Under the pieces are notes generated by a model. That model worked only from the letters and a program-made list of their open reading frames with translations. It was not told the DNA's origin and searched no databases. The translations under genes were made by a program, and so were the position numbers. Shown here piece by piece: positions 1-7,034 of a stretch of 40,609 bases of DNA (position 1 is its first letter; each line of letters begins with the position of its first letter). The DNA lies in contig VSND01000040.1 in assembly GCA_009774145.1 (NCBI GenBank), forward strand, positions 1-40,609. The letters run 5' to 3'. Source of the stretch: Lachnospiraceae bacterium. Its GTDB lineage: Bacteria; Bacillota; Clostridia; Lachnospirales; Lachnospiraceae.

Positions 1-50
1 GCATATTTCCGGGGGTTTTTCAGGTACGACCAACAAGGTTAGGGGCGTTG

Positions 51-287
51 TTATAATTTTTTCCGGGAGTTTAGGATATATATATCATCTTCTTCCTCAA
101 AAAGTGTATTTAAGCCAGGAAGTGTTTTATATATATCTTCATCGGCATAACCATCATACAGTTTAAAATCACCATAGTATACAATATTTGATGGTGTTTG
201 AAATAAACGAAAACCATCAACAAATTCCTCTCCATAAATTTTAAAGAACAGTCTTTTAAATTCTTGTATAGAAATTTCATCCACCAT
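51..287 (-). CDS. Small hypothetical protein, possible immunity-like ORF
   Basis: This 78-residue acidic protein was not assigned to any family. It starts at an ATG (285-287) whose first bases overlap the end of the gene upstream of it on the minus strand (277-486), suggesting translational coupling. It is the second small ORF after a polymorphic-toxin C-terminus (491-883), the position where immunity genes are usually found. The protein is rich in Asp, Glu and Tyr, as many immunity proteins are, and has no membrane segment or signal peptide. The immunity role is inferred from position only. It could also be an orphan left after several rounds of toxin-tail replacement. Confidence 0.5.
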   Translation of the reverse strand: MVDEISIQEFKRLFFKIYGEEFVDGFRLFQTPSNIVYYGDFKLYDGYADEDIYKTLPGLNTLFEEEDDIYILNSRKKL

Positions 288-486
288 TACTATCCCCCCA
301 CATTTTTATAAATATCTTTCTAATTGTATCCCATCCTTGATTAGCCCCCCTTTTTTGTTGTTTTAGTACTATATTGCAATCAAAAATTTCATCCCATTCT
401 CTGTCTGTATATACTCTTAATTGAATATCATTGGGAACTTCATGATTACTCAATTCGGCTCCACAAGTACATGTCATCCCAGCCAT
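277..486 (-). CDS. Small hypothetical protein with N-terminal CxC, candidate immunity protein
   Basis: The product is 69 residues and begins MAGMTCTCG, so two cysteines sit close to the N-terminus as in half of a zinc-ribbon. It is the first gene after the toxin tail, with only four bases between the toxin stop codon (491-493) and its ATG (484-486). The final codons of the toxin, AGGAGG read on the minus strand at 494-499, supply its ribosome binding site. That tight coupling is what is expected of a toxin/immunity pair. The matching second CxxC of a complete ribbon is absent, so the C-terminal half may have been replaced or truncated. The function is inferred from position, not from a recognised domain. 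Confidence 0.5.
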   Translation of the reverse strand: MAGMTCTCGAELSNHEVPNDIQLRVYTDREWDEIFDCNIVLKQQKRGANQGWDTIRKIFIKMWGDSNGG

Positions 487-490
487 GCTA

Positions 491-883
491 TTACCTCCTT
501 ATAATTCCTTCTATTGTCCATATTTCAACTGTGCCCGGTAATTCACCACCATATTTTCCCAATGCTCTTTCTATCACCGTATTGGCAATATCTATTGTCT
601 TTAACTCCGTCTTAACACCATTAACTAAAAAGTCAGGTGTCTTTTGTCCTGAAATATTAGAACGAGGAATAATTTCTACATCATTTCCAGCATTCAACAA
701 ATCATTAACCATGGTTTTCTCTGCTGCTGTTAAGCCTTCCAACTTACCAGTCAAAGTTCCTCTAACTGCTGAACTACCCTTTATAGCATCCCCAGCCAAT
801 TCACCGGCATCACCAACTCTCATCCCAGCCTGCAACGTCTCCTGAACCGTATCTCCCGCCTCATCCATCAGATTGATATTCAA
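491..883 (-). pseudogene. C-terminal toxin domain of a polymorphic toxin (CdiA-CT-like), N-terminus lost
   Basis: The 130-residue reading frame ends in a segment resembling CdiA-CT/tRNase-type toxin tails. It has LTAAEKTMVNDLL, then IPRSN, then TPDFLVNGVKTELKT with a PD-(D/E)xK-like Asp...Glu-x-Lys arrangement, then GTVEIWTIEGIIRR. The only start in frame is a TTG (881-883) without a good binding site. The frame stays open upstream only to a stop at 983-985, so the carrier protein that would deliver this domain is missing. Compared with relatives as I remember them, the stretch between ELKT and GTVEIW looks short, which may mean an internal deletion. I infer an orphan toxin tail, perhaps inactive. 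Two small genes follow as possible immunity partners. Confidence 0.55.
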
Positions 884-1062
884 CCGGAAGTCATCGCTCC
901 TGCCCCGGGAAAGCGGCTCTCCGGCAGGACCCCGTTTCCGGTAGCGGAGGCTGCCCTCCGGATAAACTCCCAGTCTGTCTCCTCACACAAAGGGGTCAGA
1001 CTTGTGACCACTGTGGCCGTCCGTAACCGCCGCTCCCATGCTGCCCTGGCACAGCCCCAAAA
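880..1062 (-). pseudogene. Fragment resembling a phage late-control D / VgrG-like spike protein
   Basis: A stop-to-stop minus-strand frame of about 60 codons contains TPLCEETDWEFIRRAASATG. The E-T-D-W-E-F-I-x-R-x-A-S pattern is typical of the gp27/VgrG-like region of phage late-control D and contractile-injection spike proteins. There is no start codon or ribosome binding site, and the frame differs from that of the toxin tail downstream. It therefore looks like a decayed carrier fragment separated from its toxin by a frameshift or deletion. The family assignment rests on this one motif. Confidence 0.35.
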
Positions 1063-1064
1063 TC

Positions 1065-1110
1065 AAACAAGGGATTCCGTCAACACCTAATATGCCGGAA
1101 TCCCTTGTTT
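1065..1110. repeat. Perfect 15-bp inverted repeat
   Basis: AAACAAGGGATTCCG at 1065-1079 is perfectly complementary to CGGAATCCCTTGTTT at 1096-1110, with a 16-base loop. It lies exactly between the spike-like fragment and the recombinase fragment. It could be an intrinsic terminator, since it has T-rich arms, or the remnant of an element boundary. Confidence 0.5.
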
Positions 1111-1161
1111 TCAGCGGTTTTTCCGATATTCTGTTCGTGCCCTTTGTATCAAACAAGCGGT

Positions 1162-1329
1162 TTACATTTCCACATACTCGGTGTGGCTTTCAAATTCTTC
1201 CGCATGGTTGAAATGAAAATCATTGAGAATGTCGCGCTGGTTTTTCACGCTGTTGCTATCGTCAAGCCCCTGGTTGATTTTCTGTAAATCCTCTCGGGAA
1301 AGCCGGAGGTAGCCGCCATGAAACACATA
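1162..1329 (-). pseudogene. N-terminal fragment of a large serine recombinase
   Basis: The minus-strand frame reads GGYLRLSREDLQKINQGL followed by DDSNSVKNQRDILNDF. This matches the start of resolvase/TnpX-type large serine recombinases, with the catalytic-Ser context R-L-S-R-E-D and then S-N-S-x-x-N-Q. The frame stops after about 55 codons, at 1162-1164. The rest of the catalytic domain, the recombinase domain and the zinc ribbon are absent, so only a scrap remains. It indicates an earlier integrative element at this site. No start codon with a ribosome binding site is visible. Confidence 0.5.
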
Positions 1330-1351
1330 CCATATCGACAAAATCCGACGG

Positions 1352-1730
1352 TCATTGACACATCAAAAAAGCCCGTCCACCACCGAGGGAAATTACGCCT
1401 ATAAGTATGAACTGTCTTATCATCTTAATAAGTTTTCCAGTACCTTTCTGCCTGTCCGCAATTTTTGTGGGCGGGCTTTTTTTGCGCCTTTTGATTTTCT
1501 TAAAAAGCTGCTTGGAAAGCGCAGCAAAAGAGCCTTTTCCATACGGATAGGGTGTGAAAGGGGACGGGGCATTGAAAAGCACCGCCCGTAAATACTGTTT
1601 GATGTTGCGGATTTTGGTTGTGTTCTCTTTCATGCAGTCCAGCACAAAGCGGATATGTTCAGCGTCCAGCTTCATAAACTTGGCTTTCACCAGCTCGGCG
1701 GGGTAGTCGTCCCCGGCAAGGAAAAACGCG
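1352..1730 (-). pseudogene. C-terminal fragment of a conjugative-element replication initiator (DUF6017-like)
   Basis: Reading leftward from about 1730, the frame gives GDDYPAELVKAKFMKLDAEH and then ENTTKIRNIKQYLRAVLFNA. This closely resembles the C-terminal DUF6017 region of replication-initiator A proteins carried by Tn1549-like elements in Clostridia. Homology appears confined to about 1555-1730. The remainder of the frame, to a stop at 1352, does not resemble the family. The N-terminal replication domain is missing. A near-perfect inverted repeat (1365-1380 with 1467-1483, one mismatch, each arm carrying a run of six A or T) flanks the tail. Confidence 0.45.
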
Positions 1731-1754
1731 CTCTATGACAGATAACAGGAAATC

Positions 1755-1783
1755 TTGCGTTTTGAGATCAGGCGTATTATAAT
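1755..1783 (+). promoter_or_regulatory. Sigma-A-type promoter upstream of the histidine phosphatase gene
   Basis: TTGCGT (1755-1760), a 17-bp spacer and TATAAT (1778-1783) form a good vegetative promoter on the plus strand. Transcription would start near 1790, giving a leader of about 165 nt before the ATG at 1956. Confidence 0.5.
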
Positions 1784-1955
1784 TAGCAGCAGAAATGTTC
1801 CGAAATATGTGGCGTTTCCAAATACGAACGCACTGCATTCGCAATGGACCTGAACTATTTATACAGGCAAAGCACTGCCGTCCATAACCGGCATCCACAG
1901 GCAGGACAGCACGGAACATCCGGCAGATCAATCCGATAAAAGGAGGACAAAAAGT

Positions 1956-2546
1956 ATGAAAAAAACACTCTATCTCATGAGACACGGACAGACCCTGTTC
2001 AATCTTCAGCACAAAATCCAGGGATGGTGCGACTCTCCTCTGACCGCGCTCGGCCAGAAGCAGGCACAGGTAGCCGGACAGTATTTCAGGGATCGCCAGA
2101 TCACATTTGACCATGCCTATTCCTCCACATCGGAAAGAGCATGCGACACACTGGAGATCGTTACCGGGCACAGCATGCCCTATACACGCCTGAAGGGTCT
2201 GAAAGAATGGAATTTCGGAGCATTTGAAGGCAAGGACGAATGCCTGAATCCGCCGCTTCCCTATGGAGATTTTTTTAAACAGTTCGGCGGGGAAAGCGAT
2301 GTGGAAGTTCAGAAACGGCTTTCCGGCACGCTTCTTAAGATCATGCAGAAAGAGGACCATAAAAACGTCCTTGCGGTTGCTCATGGAGGAGCCTGTGCAC
2401 AGTTTATGCTCTTCTGGCTCCATACCAGTAAAATTCCGCGCGTGAGAGGAATCGGCAACTGTGCCATCTTCATCTACGAATTTGAAGACGATACCTTCAC
2501 GCTGACAGAATACATCAAACATGATTTCAGCCAGCTTGAGGCATGA
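1956..2546 (+). CDS. Histidine phosphatase family protein (phosphoglycerate mutase-like)
   Basis: This 196-residue protein carries the phosphohistidine signature YLMRHGQTLFN at residues 5-15, with the catalytic His in R-H-G. A second AHGG motif (VAHGGACAQF, near residue 142) supplies the second catalytic His. The length fits the single-domain histidine phosphatase clan (GpmB/CobC-type). Such cytoplasmic enzymes hydrolyse phosphate monoesters; the substrate cannot be read from the sequence. AAAGGAGG lies a few bases before the ATG, so the start is secure. Convergent gene 2633-3025 lies downstream, with a hairpin between them. A mutase role in glycolysis is unlikely for this size class, but a cobalamin-related or nucleotide phosphatase role is possible. 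Confidence 0.85.
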   Translation: MKKTLYLMRHGQTLFNLQHKIQGWCDSPLTALGQKQAQVAGQYFRDRQITFDHAYSSTSERACDTLEIVTGHSMPYTRLKGLKEWNFGAFEGKDECLNPPLPYGDFFKQFGGESDVEVQKRLSGTLLKIMQKEDHKNVLAVAHGGACAQFMLFWLHTSKIPRVRGIGNCAIFIYEFEDDTFTLTEYIKHDFSQLEA

Positions 2547-2595
2547 ATACGGGCCTGCCGACAGGAATCCCGTATACGGTCGGAACTTTTTTACG

Positions 2596-2631
2596 GCATT
2601 TTCCGGGCAGCAGACTCTGTCCGGAAAATGC
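2596..2631. terminator. Hairpin between convergent genes
   Basis: GCATTTTCCGG (2596-2606) pairs perfectly with CCGGAAAATGC (2621-2631). It lies between the ends of the plus-strand phosphatase gene and the minus-strand 2633-3025 gene. It lacks a clear T-tract, so its terminator function is uncertain. Confidence 0.4.
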
Positions 2632-2632
2632 A

Positions 2633-3025
2633 TCAGGCATACACGCACTGAAAATCCAGCCGAATCAGCCGGTTTCCGTTCTCGTCCTGCGGATCGCGCA
2701 TATAGACCAGATCCATATCCCTTGCCTGAAATTCCACCACCGCCTGCTCCAGCGGAATCGCGCGGCAGGCGCTGTCCCGGTATCCTTCATCCGGAATCGT
2801 GTGAAAATTGTCCGGATCCCACAGAATCAACGATACAATTTTCGCATGACAGGCAAGCGCCAGCTCCACTGTTTTCTGAATTCCCAGATATTCTGCAGCC
2901 AGATTAACAAGCAGCACATCAGAGTCTTTAACCGCCGGATTGCGGTAATCCAGTTCATAGATCTTCTGTTTTTCATACTGCTCCATCTGCTGCCTGCGAA
3001 GGGCATCTAATAACGCATGAATCAT
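2633..3025 (-). CDS. Conserved-looking hypothetical protein
   Basis: The product is 130 residues, soluble and acidic, with no family I recognise. The N-terminal 25 residues are Gln/Lys/Glu rich and helical (RRQQMEQYEKQK). They are followed by alternating hydrophobic segments (DVLLVNLAAEYLG, AKIVSLILWD) that suggest a small alpha/beta fold. There is no signal peptide or membrane span. The ATG follows AGGAATGAGG at a usable distance. It is convergent with the histidine phosphatase and about 80 bp downstream, in the same direction, of the ECF module ending at 3107, so it could be read from that operon. Confidence 0.6.
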   Translation of the reverse strand: MIHALLDALRRQQMEQYEKQKIYELDYRNPAVKDSDVLLVNLAAEYLGIQKTVELALACHAKIVSLILWDPDNFHTIPDEGYRDSACRAIPLEQAVVEFQARDMDLVYMRDPQDENGNRLIRLDFQCVYA

Positions 3026-3106
3026 CGTACCTCATTCCTTTGCTCTTTTCTCTTCTACATATTAGACGCTTTTTGTATCAAAAAAGTTTCAAAATCTGCA
3101 AAAAAC

Positions 3107-3688
3107 TTAATTTTTTTCTCCGTTTTTTTCTTCGGAAACAGATTCCGGCAGCTCTTCCGGCTCCGTATAAAGCTCGATCTTCTTCTTCAGAATCATCCGA
3201 ACGCCGCATACAATCAGAATCACTGCGACCACAAACCGGGGGATGCCATACAGATAATTTCCCACCAGGTCCGCAAAATCGGAAGAAATGCAAGTTTCAA
3301 GCACTGCCAGCAGGTTCCGGATAGACGATTTCCAGACCGTTGCAATTCCAAACAAAACCAGAAGCCATCCAAAGACCTTCGTCTGTCTTCCATTCAGTCT
3401 TCCTTCCGGCAGAATCTGGTCCAGATGAAACAGGTAATTGTCTTCCAGTGTATAAAACTCCTCATCCGGAAGGCTCACTTTATTGTGCACGTTAAACAGG
3501 CTGTAAAACCACAGGATCACCACACTGCATGCCAGCCAGGATGCATCGATCCAGGCGCCTGTAACGAACATGGCATAGGCCAGACACATGATGCTGAGCC
3601 CTTCTTTCATAAATCCAAGATACATCTCTCCTGCTCCCGGGATCAGGGAACAGATAAATGCTATAAAACCGTTTTTTTTCTTAATCAT
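3107..3688 (-). CDS. Multi-pass membrane protein in an ECF sigma operon
   Basis: With the start at the ATG at 3686-3688 the protein has 193 residues. A longer frame exists, but GAGGAGG sits just upstream of this ATG, and ATGATTAA overlaps the stop of the anti-sigma gene. The N-terminus (GFIAFICSLIPGAGEMYLGF) resembles the G-x-G-x-x-Y-x-G hairpin of TM2-like small membrane proteins. Three to four further hydrophobic segments follow, then a charged C-terminal tail (EEKNGEKN). It is the third gene of the operon sigma factor, zinc-finger anti-sigma, membrane protein. Translational coupling to the anti-sigma gene suggests a shared signalling or envelope role. Biochemical function is not known to me. 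Confidence 0.7.
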   Translation of the reverse strand: MIKKKNGFIAFICSLIPGAGEMYLGFMKEGLSIMCLAYAMFVTGAWIDASWLACSVVILWFYSLFNVHNKVSLPDEEFYTLEDNYLFHLDQILPEGRLNGRQTKVFGWLLVLFGIATVWKSSIRNLLAVLETCISSDFADLVGNYLYGIPRFVVAVILIVCGVRMILKKKIELYTEPEELPESVSEEKNGEKN

Positions 3689-4169
3689 TTTGACCCTCCT
3701 CATACTCTGTAAAGACCGGCCGGCCAATCAGACTGTCCAGAAGGACATTCAGCTTTTCACCGCCGTCCCGCAGCCGCTCCATAACCGACATTTGTGCATC
3801 TTCCGTCAAACAGGTCCTCTGCTCTTCTGCTGCTTTTCCTGGTCCAGGAAACATAAACAGCGCCATCAGAGAGACCGCCAGTGCAAAGCCCACCTTCAGA
3901 CTGTAGAGAAACAGACGCATCTGCCTGGATGTATGATAAATGCTTCTGGCTGTCCGGACCTCAAGGCTCTGGCTCTTTTCCAGAATCTCTTCCTGCAGGT
4001 AGGCCGGAGGTTCCATCAGGTTCTGCTCCAGACAGGCTCCCAGAAGATCTGCGCAGCAGTCGCATGTCCCTGCATGCGCCAGAAGCAGCCGCTCTTCTTC
4101 TGGAGACAGCCTGCCGGCCATCCAGTCTTCAAGTTCCTTTCCGGTCAGATGTCCGGTCCGTTTTTCCAT
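3681..4169 (-). CDS. Zinc-finger (ZAS-type) transmembrane anti-sigma factor
   Basis: This 162-residue protein has a ZAS motif H-x3-C-x2-C (His32, Cys36, Cys39 in AHAGTCDCC) preceded by helices, and one membrane segment at about residues 87-108. A short extracytoplasmic part follows. Such proteins hold their cognate ECF sigma factor inactive at the membrane and release it after a signal. The start overlaps the end of the sigma gene (4145-4675) by 25 bases, and the stop overlaps the start of the next membrane protein gene, so all three are coupled. The signal sensed cannot be inferred. Confidence 0.8.
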   Translation of the reverse strand: MEKRTGHLTGKELEDWMAGRLSPEEERLLLAHAGTCDCCADLLGACLEQNLMEPPAYLQEEILEKSQSLEVRTARSIYHTSRQMRLFLYSLKVGFALAVSLMALFMFPGPGKAAEEQRTCLTEDAQMSVMERLRDGGEKLNVLLDSLIGRPVFTEYEEGQND

Positions 4170-4675
4170 GCCATATGCCCTCCTTTCAGTCTTTTTTTCA
4201 AAAGTCCTTTGGCCCGGTAGACCTGCGTCTGCACAGTCCGCAGATTCCGCCCCTTTTCTTCGGCGATCTCTTTGATGGACCGTTCCTCATAGAAATGTGC
4301 TTCCGCAATCTCATTATAGGGCGGAGGCAGCTGCCTGCACAGAGCCAGCACCTCTTTTCTGGATTCTTCCAGCAGGCAGGCGGTTTCCGGATCCGCGTTC
4401 TGATCCGGAAGCGCCGAAAAGGTCTCTTCCTCTGCCGGCTGGATTCTGCGCGCTGCGCTTTTCTGGTGGTCCAGACATTTGTTGACCGCGATCCGGCAGA
4501 TCCATGCCCGTTCGTGCTCCCCGTCAAAGTCCGGCAGCCGCTGATAGGCGGACAGGAACGTATCCTGCGTCAGATCCTGTGCATCGAACAGATTGTTTGT
4601 CATTCGATAGCACAGTGTATAGACCAGTTTTTCGTATCTGGTAAGCAGCGTTTTAAACTGTTCTTCTGTTTCGAT
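4145..4675 (-). CDS. ECF-family RNA polymerase sigma factor with unusual start
   Basis: Region 2 (YRMTNNLFDAQDLTQDTF) and region 4 (LPPPYNEIAEAHFYEERS, then an HTH ending in RTVQTQVYRAKGLLKKRL) identify an ECF sigma factor. The first in-frame ATG (4601-4603) would remove half of region 2. Coding sense plainly continues upstream as ETEEQFKTLLTRYEKLVYTL, until a stop near 4706-4708. No ATG, GTG or TTG exists in that stretch. The best-placed candidate is ATC at 4673-4675, eight bases after AGGGGG; CTG at 4694-4696 is an alternative. The end given assumes the ATC start and is uncertain. A TATAAT box lies at 4708-4713. The downstream genes are its anti-sigma factor and a membrane protein. Confidence 0.8.
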   Translation of the reverse strand: METEEQFKTLLTRYEKLVYTLCYRMTNNLFDAQDLTQDTFLSAYQRLPDFDGEHERAWICRIAVNKCLDHQKSAARRIQPAEEETFSALPDQNADPETACLLEESRKEVLALCRQLPPPYNEIAEAHFYEERSIKEIAEEKGRNLRTVQTQVYRAKGLLKKRLKGGHMAWKNGPDI

Positions 4676-4707
4676 TGTTCCCGCCCCCTTTTTCAGACTC
4701 TTCTTTT

Positions 4708-4713
4708 ATTATA
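4708..4713 (-). promoter_or_regulatory. Putative -10 box of the first ECF operon
   Basis: TATAAT on the minus strand lies about 33 bases before the proposed ATC start. No good -35 is seen at 16-18 bp. TTGAAG is present, but 21 bp away. Confidence 0.3.
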
Positions 4714-4760
4714 ACGAGCCGGCAGCGGTGATTACTTCAAAATGACTCAGATTTTTTTAA

Positions 4761-5870
4761 TTATTTCAGCGGCACTTCTGTTTTTTCATCACCCAAAAGT
4801 ACTGCGCTCAGATCTGAGGGATCCACATAAGTTCCCAGTCCCATCTGATGAATGATCTCACGGTTGTCAAAATCATACTTGCCGCTCATGCCGCCGACGC
4901 CGGTGAGGATCTCATCTCCGTTCTGATCCAGGAAACCGGTAAATGCCACTTCTTTCAGATAGACATCGGTTTCCCCGGCATAACAGGTTTCCTGCAGCTC
5001 ATTCAGGTCATCCATGTCAAATGACAGGATCAGGGAAAGAGGGGACACCTCAATCCGCTTTACCTGTACGGACACCCCTGCGATCTCCACCGGTGCATCC
5101 GGTTCATAGAGATCGGTTTTCAATATGGTGTCTTCACCAAGCGGAAGTGTCAGCGCCCAGTCGCCGTGAATTGTATGAGGAACGGTATCTCCGTTTTCGT
5201 ACGTATAATAACTGTATTCTGTAAAATGAATCTCAATCTGCTCCTCATCCCACTCCTGATCCAGGGATTTGAGTGCATTGATCTCATAGTATCCATGATC
5301 TGAAAGTTCAGAAAAGGCAGGCGTATCCGGAGCAAATCCCATGGACACGCTGTTGAAAGCATCCGTGTGCTCTGTAATGATCCATGGAAGTTCATCGTCT
5401 CCGTTCTCGCCTGGACGGTCAAATCCTCCGTTTCCGTCGATGATCTCTTCCTCTGCCTGTATGTCCAGCAGAATATACAGCGTGTTTTTATCCTGTACGG
5501 TCTGTTTTGCAGTGACCGTGATTCCGGCATCCGCTGCAGAAGCAATCTGCTCCTTTGCCAGTCCTTCCATGGTCATGGCGTTCTGATCTTCCTCTGTGGG
5601 ATTGCGGAAATTCTCCACCGCCTTCTGATCCCATCGGAATAATCCGGATGCCATGGCGGTTGTTCCAACAACTGCCGCCAGCGCCGCCGCCAGTATCAGT
5701 GTCCGTCTGCTCCATATCTTTCTCATGCCCGTCTCCTCCTGTTCTGATGTGTCCGGAAGTTCTGCCAGAATGCGTTCTACCCGTTCCCTGCATCCTGCAG
5801 AGGCTTCCCACTGCTCCTTTGCCGCTTTTTCTGCGATCCGTCTGTCTGTCCTCTGCTCTTCTGCTCTCAT
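4761..5870 (-). CDS. DUF4179-type transmembrane anti-sigma protein
   Basis: This 369-residue protein has a charged cytoplasmic N-terminus (residues 1-55), a single membrane segment at about 57-76 (LILAAALAAVVGTTAMASGL) and a long extracytoplasmic part of DUF4179/RsiV-like character. DUF4179 proteins are usually encoded immediately after an ECF sigma factor and are thought to sequester it. Here the ATG overlaps the TGA of the sigma gene as ATGA (5867-5870), a classic coupled start. It ends about 50 bp before the promoter of the next ECF operon (4145-4675). The ligand or stress sensed is unknown. Confidence 0.8.
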   Translation of the reverse strand: MRAEEQRTDRRIAEKAAKEQWEASAGCRERVERILAELPDTSEQEETGMRKIWSRRTLILAAALAAVVGTTAMASGLFRWDQKAVENFRNPTEEDQNAMTMEGLAKEQIASAADAGITVTAKQTVQDKNTLYILLDIQAEEEIIDGNGGFDRPGENGDDELPWIITEHTDAFNSVSMGFAPDTPAFSELSDHGYYEINALKSLDQEWDEEQIEIHFTEYSYYTYENGDTVPHTIHGDWALTLPLGEDTILKTDLYEPDAPVEIAGVSVQVKRIEVSPLSLILSFDMDDLNELQETCYAGETDVYLKEVAFTGFLDQNGDEILTGVGGMSGKYDFDNREIIHQMGLGTYVDPSDLSAVLLGDEKTEVPLK

Positions 5871-6340
5871 CCGTTTTTGCCCTCCAGTGCCGTTTTCAGT
5901 TTCTGCCTTGCCCGGTTCAGCCTTGATTTGACGGTTCCCTCTGACAGGTTCATCATCCGTGCGATCTCTTTCGTACGGAATCCTTCATAGTAGTAGAGGA
6001 TCACCACCTGACGAAAATCCTGCGGCAGGTCCATTACCGCATACCACAGTTCGCTCTGTTCTTTGGATGAATGCTGTTCGTACAGACTCATGTCTCCCGG
6101 CAGTTCCAGCCGGCCTCTCCCTGCCAGCATGGTGCGCGTCACATTTACCAGAATCGACATGGCCCATGACCGGAAACGTTCCGGGTTCTTCAGCTGTGCC
6201 AGATGGGCGTATGCTTTCAGTACCGTCTCTCCTACTGCATCCTCTGCATCTGCAGAGTTTCGAAGTACGCCGAGGGCATACCGGTACATGGAAGTCTCCT
6301 GCTCCCGGATCCTGCGGCAGAACTGTTCTTTGTCCATCAT
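5867..6340 (-). CDS. ECF-family RNA polymerase sigma factor
   Basis: The sequence MYRYALGVLRNSADAEDAVG forms region 2. LPQDFRQVVILYYYEGFRTK followed by MMNLSEGTVKSRLNRARQKL forms the region 4 HTH. I place the start at one of two adjacent ATGs (6340 or 6337), preceded by GGTGA. The frame is open further upstream, but that part has no sigma character. With this start the protein is about 157 residues, normal for the ECF group. It is coupled to the DUF4179 protein by an ATGA overlap and divergent from another sigma gene at 6561. An ECF-like promoter (6421-6448) suggests autoregulation. Confidence 0.88.
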   Translation of the reverse strand: MMDKEQFCRRIREQETSMYRYALGVLRNSADAEDAVGETVLKAYAHLAQLKNPERFRSWAMSILVNVTRTMLAGRGRLELPGDMSLYEQHSSKEQSELWYAVMDLPQDFRQVVILYYYEGFRTKEIARMMNLSEGTVKSRLNRARQKLKTALEGKNG

Positions 6341-6420
6341 CTTATCTTTCACCAACTTTTCATGCCTGTGGGACTGTGCACATCCGTCAGGCGGTCTGTA
6401 TTGAAACATGTTTCATATAT

Positions 6421-6448
6421 TAGACAGACGAAGGAGACGTCTGGTTCC
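6421..6448 (-). promoter_or_regulatory. ECF-type promoter, probable autoregulation site
   Basis: On the minus strand GGAACC (6443-6448) is followed by 16 bases and TGTCTA (6421-6426). This matches the general ECF layout of a GGAAC-type -35, 16 bp, and a GTCT/CGTC-type -10. It lies about 80 bp upstream of the sigma gene start at 6340. Confidence 0.55.
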
Positions 6449-6560
6449 TTATGGAAAATATTTTCTGTTTTGTAGCATTTTCGCCTTTAACAGGGTATTC
6501 TTAGTAAAAGCCTGCAGCCTTTATCCGGCTGTAAATCCATGATGCAAGGAGGTGCTAAGC

Positions 6561-7034
6561 GTGCAGGATCATACGGAAGATACGATCCGGCAGTATTCCC
6601 ATATGGTTTACCGGCTTGCTTTTGCCCGTGCCGGAAACCGGCAGGATGCGGACGAGATTTATCAGGAGGTCTTTCTCCGGTATATCCGGAAGAAACCGGC
6701 CTTCCAGAATGACGCGCATAAAAAAGCCTGGTTTCTCAAAGTGACCGTGAACTGCGCCAACAGTCTCTGGCGATCTCCGTGGAAGCGCTGTGCAGAACCG
6801 CTGACCGATGAACTGGCGTCGGAGACAAAAGAACCAGAGGTCGACCTGTCCATGGCACTGAAAAGACTTCCGCCGCGCTATCGGGAAGTGATCCATCTGT
6901 TCTATTATGAGGAACTTTCAACAGAAGAGATCGGGCGAATCCTTCACCGGAAGCCATCCACGGTACGGACACAGCTTACCCGTGCCAGAACCATATTAAA
7001 AGGCATCTTAAAGGAGGAATTTTATGAAGTTTAA
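6561..7034 (+). CDS. ECF-family RNA polymerase sigma factor
   Basis: Region 2 is YRLAFARAGNRQDADEIYQE and region 4 is LPPRYREVIHLFYYEELSTE followed by RKPSTVRTQLTRARTIL. Two GTG codons are possible starts. The one at 6552 overlaps the AAGGAGG Shine-Dalgarno (6546-6552), so the GTG at 6561, eight bases after it, is preferred (157 residues). It is divergent from the 5867-6340 sigma gene, sharing a 220-bp intergenic region, and overlaps the following DUF4179 gene by 11 bases. It probably directs transcription of its own operon, but no clear cognate promoter was found on this strand. Confidence 0.88.
   Translation: MQDHTEDTIRQYSHMVYRLAFARAGNRQDADEIYQEVFLRYIRKKPAFQNDAHKKAWFLKVTVNCANSLWRSPWKRCAEPLTDELASETKEPEVDLSMALKRLPPRYREVIHLFYYEELSTEEIGRILHRKPSTVRTQLTRARTILKGILKEEFYEV

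Noticed and set aside
1659..2648. 329-codon open frame on the minus strand
   Set aside because: It is antisense to the histidine phosphatase gene and shows no recognisable domain.
4735..4740. TTGAAG as -35 partner of the TATAAT at 4708-4713
   Set aside because: The spacing of 21 bp is too long for a normal promoter.
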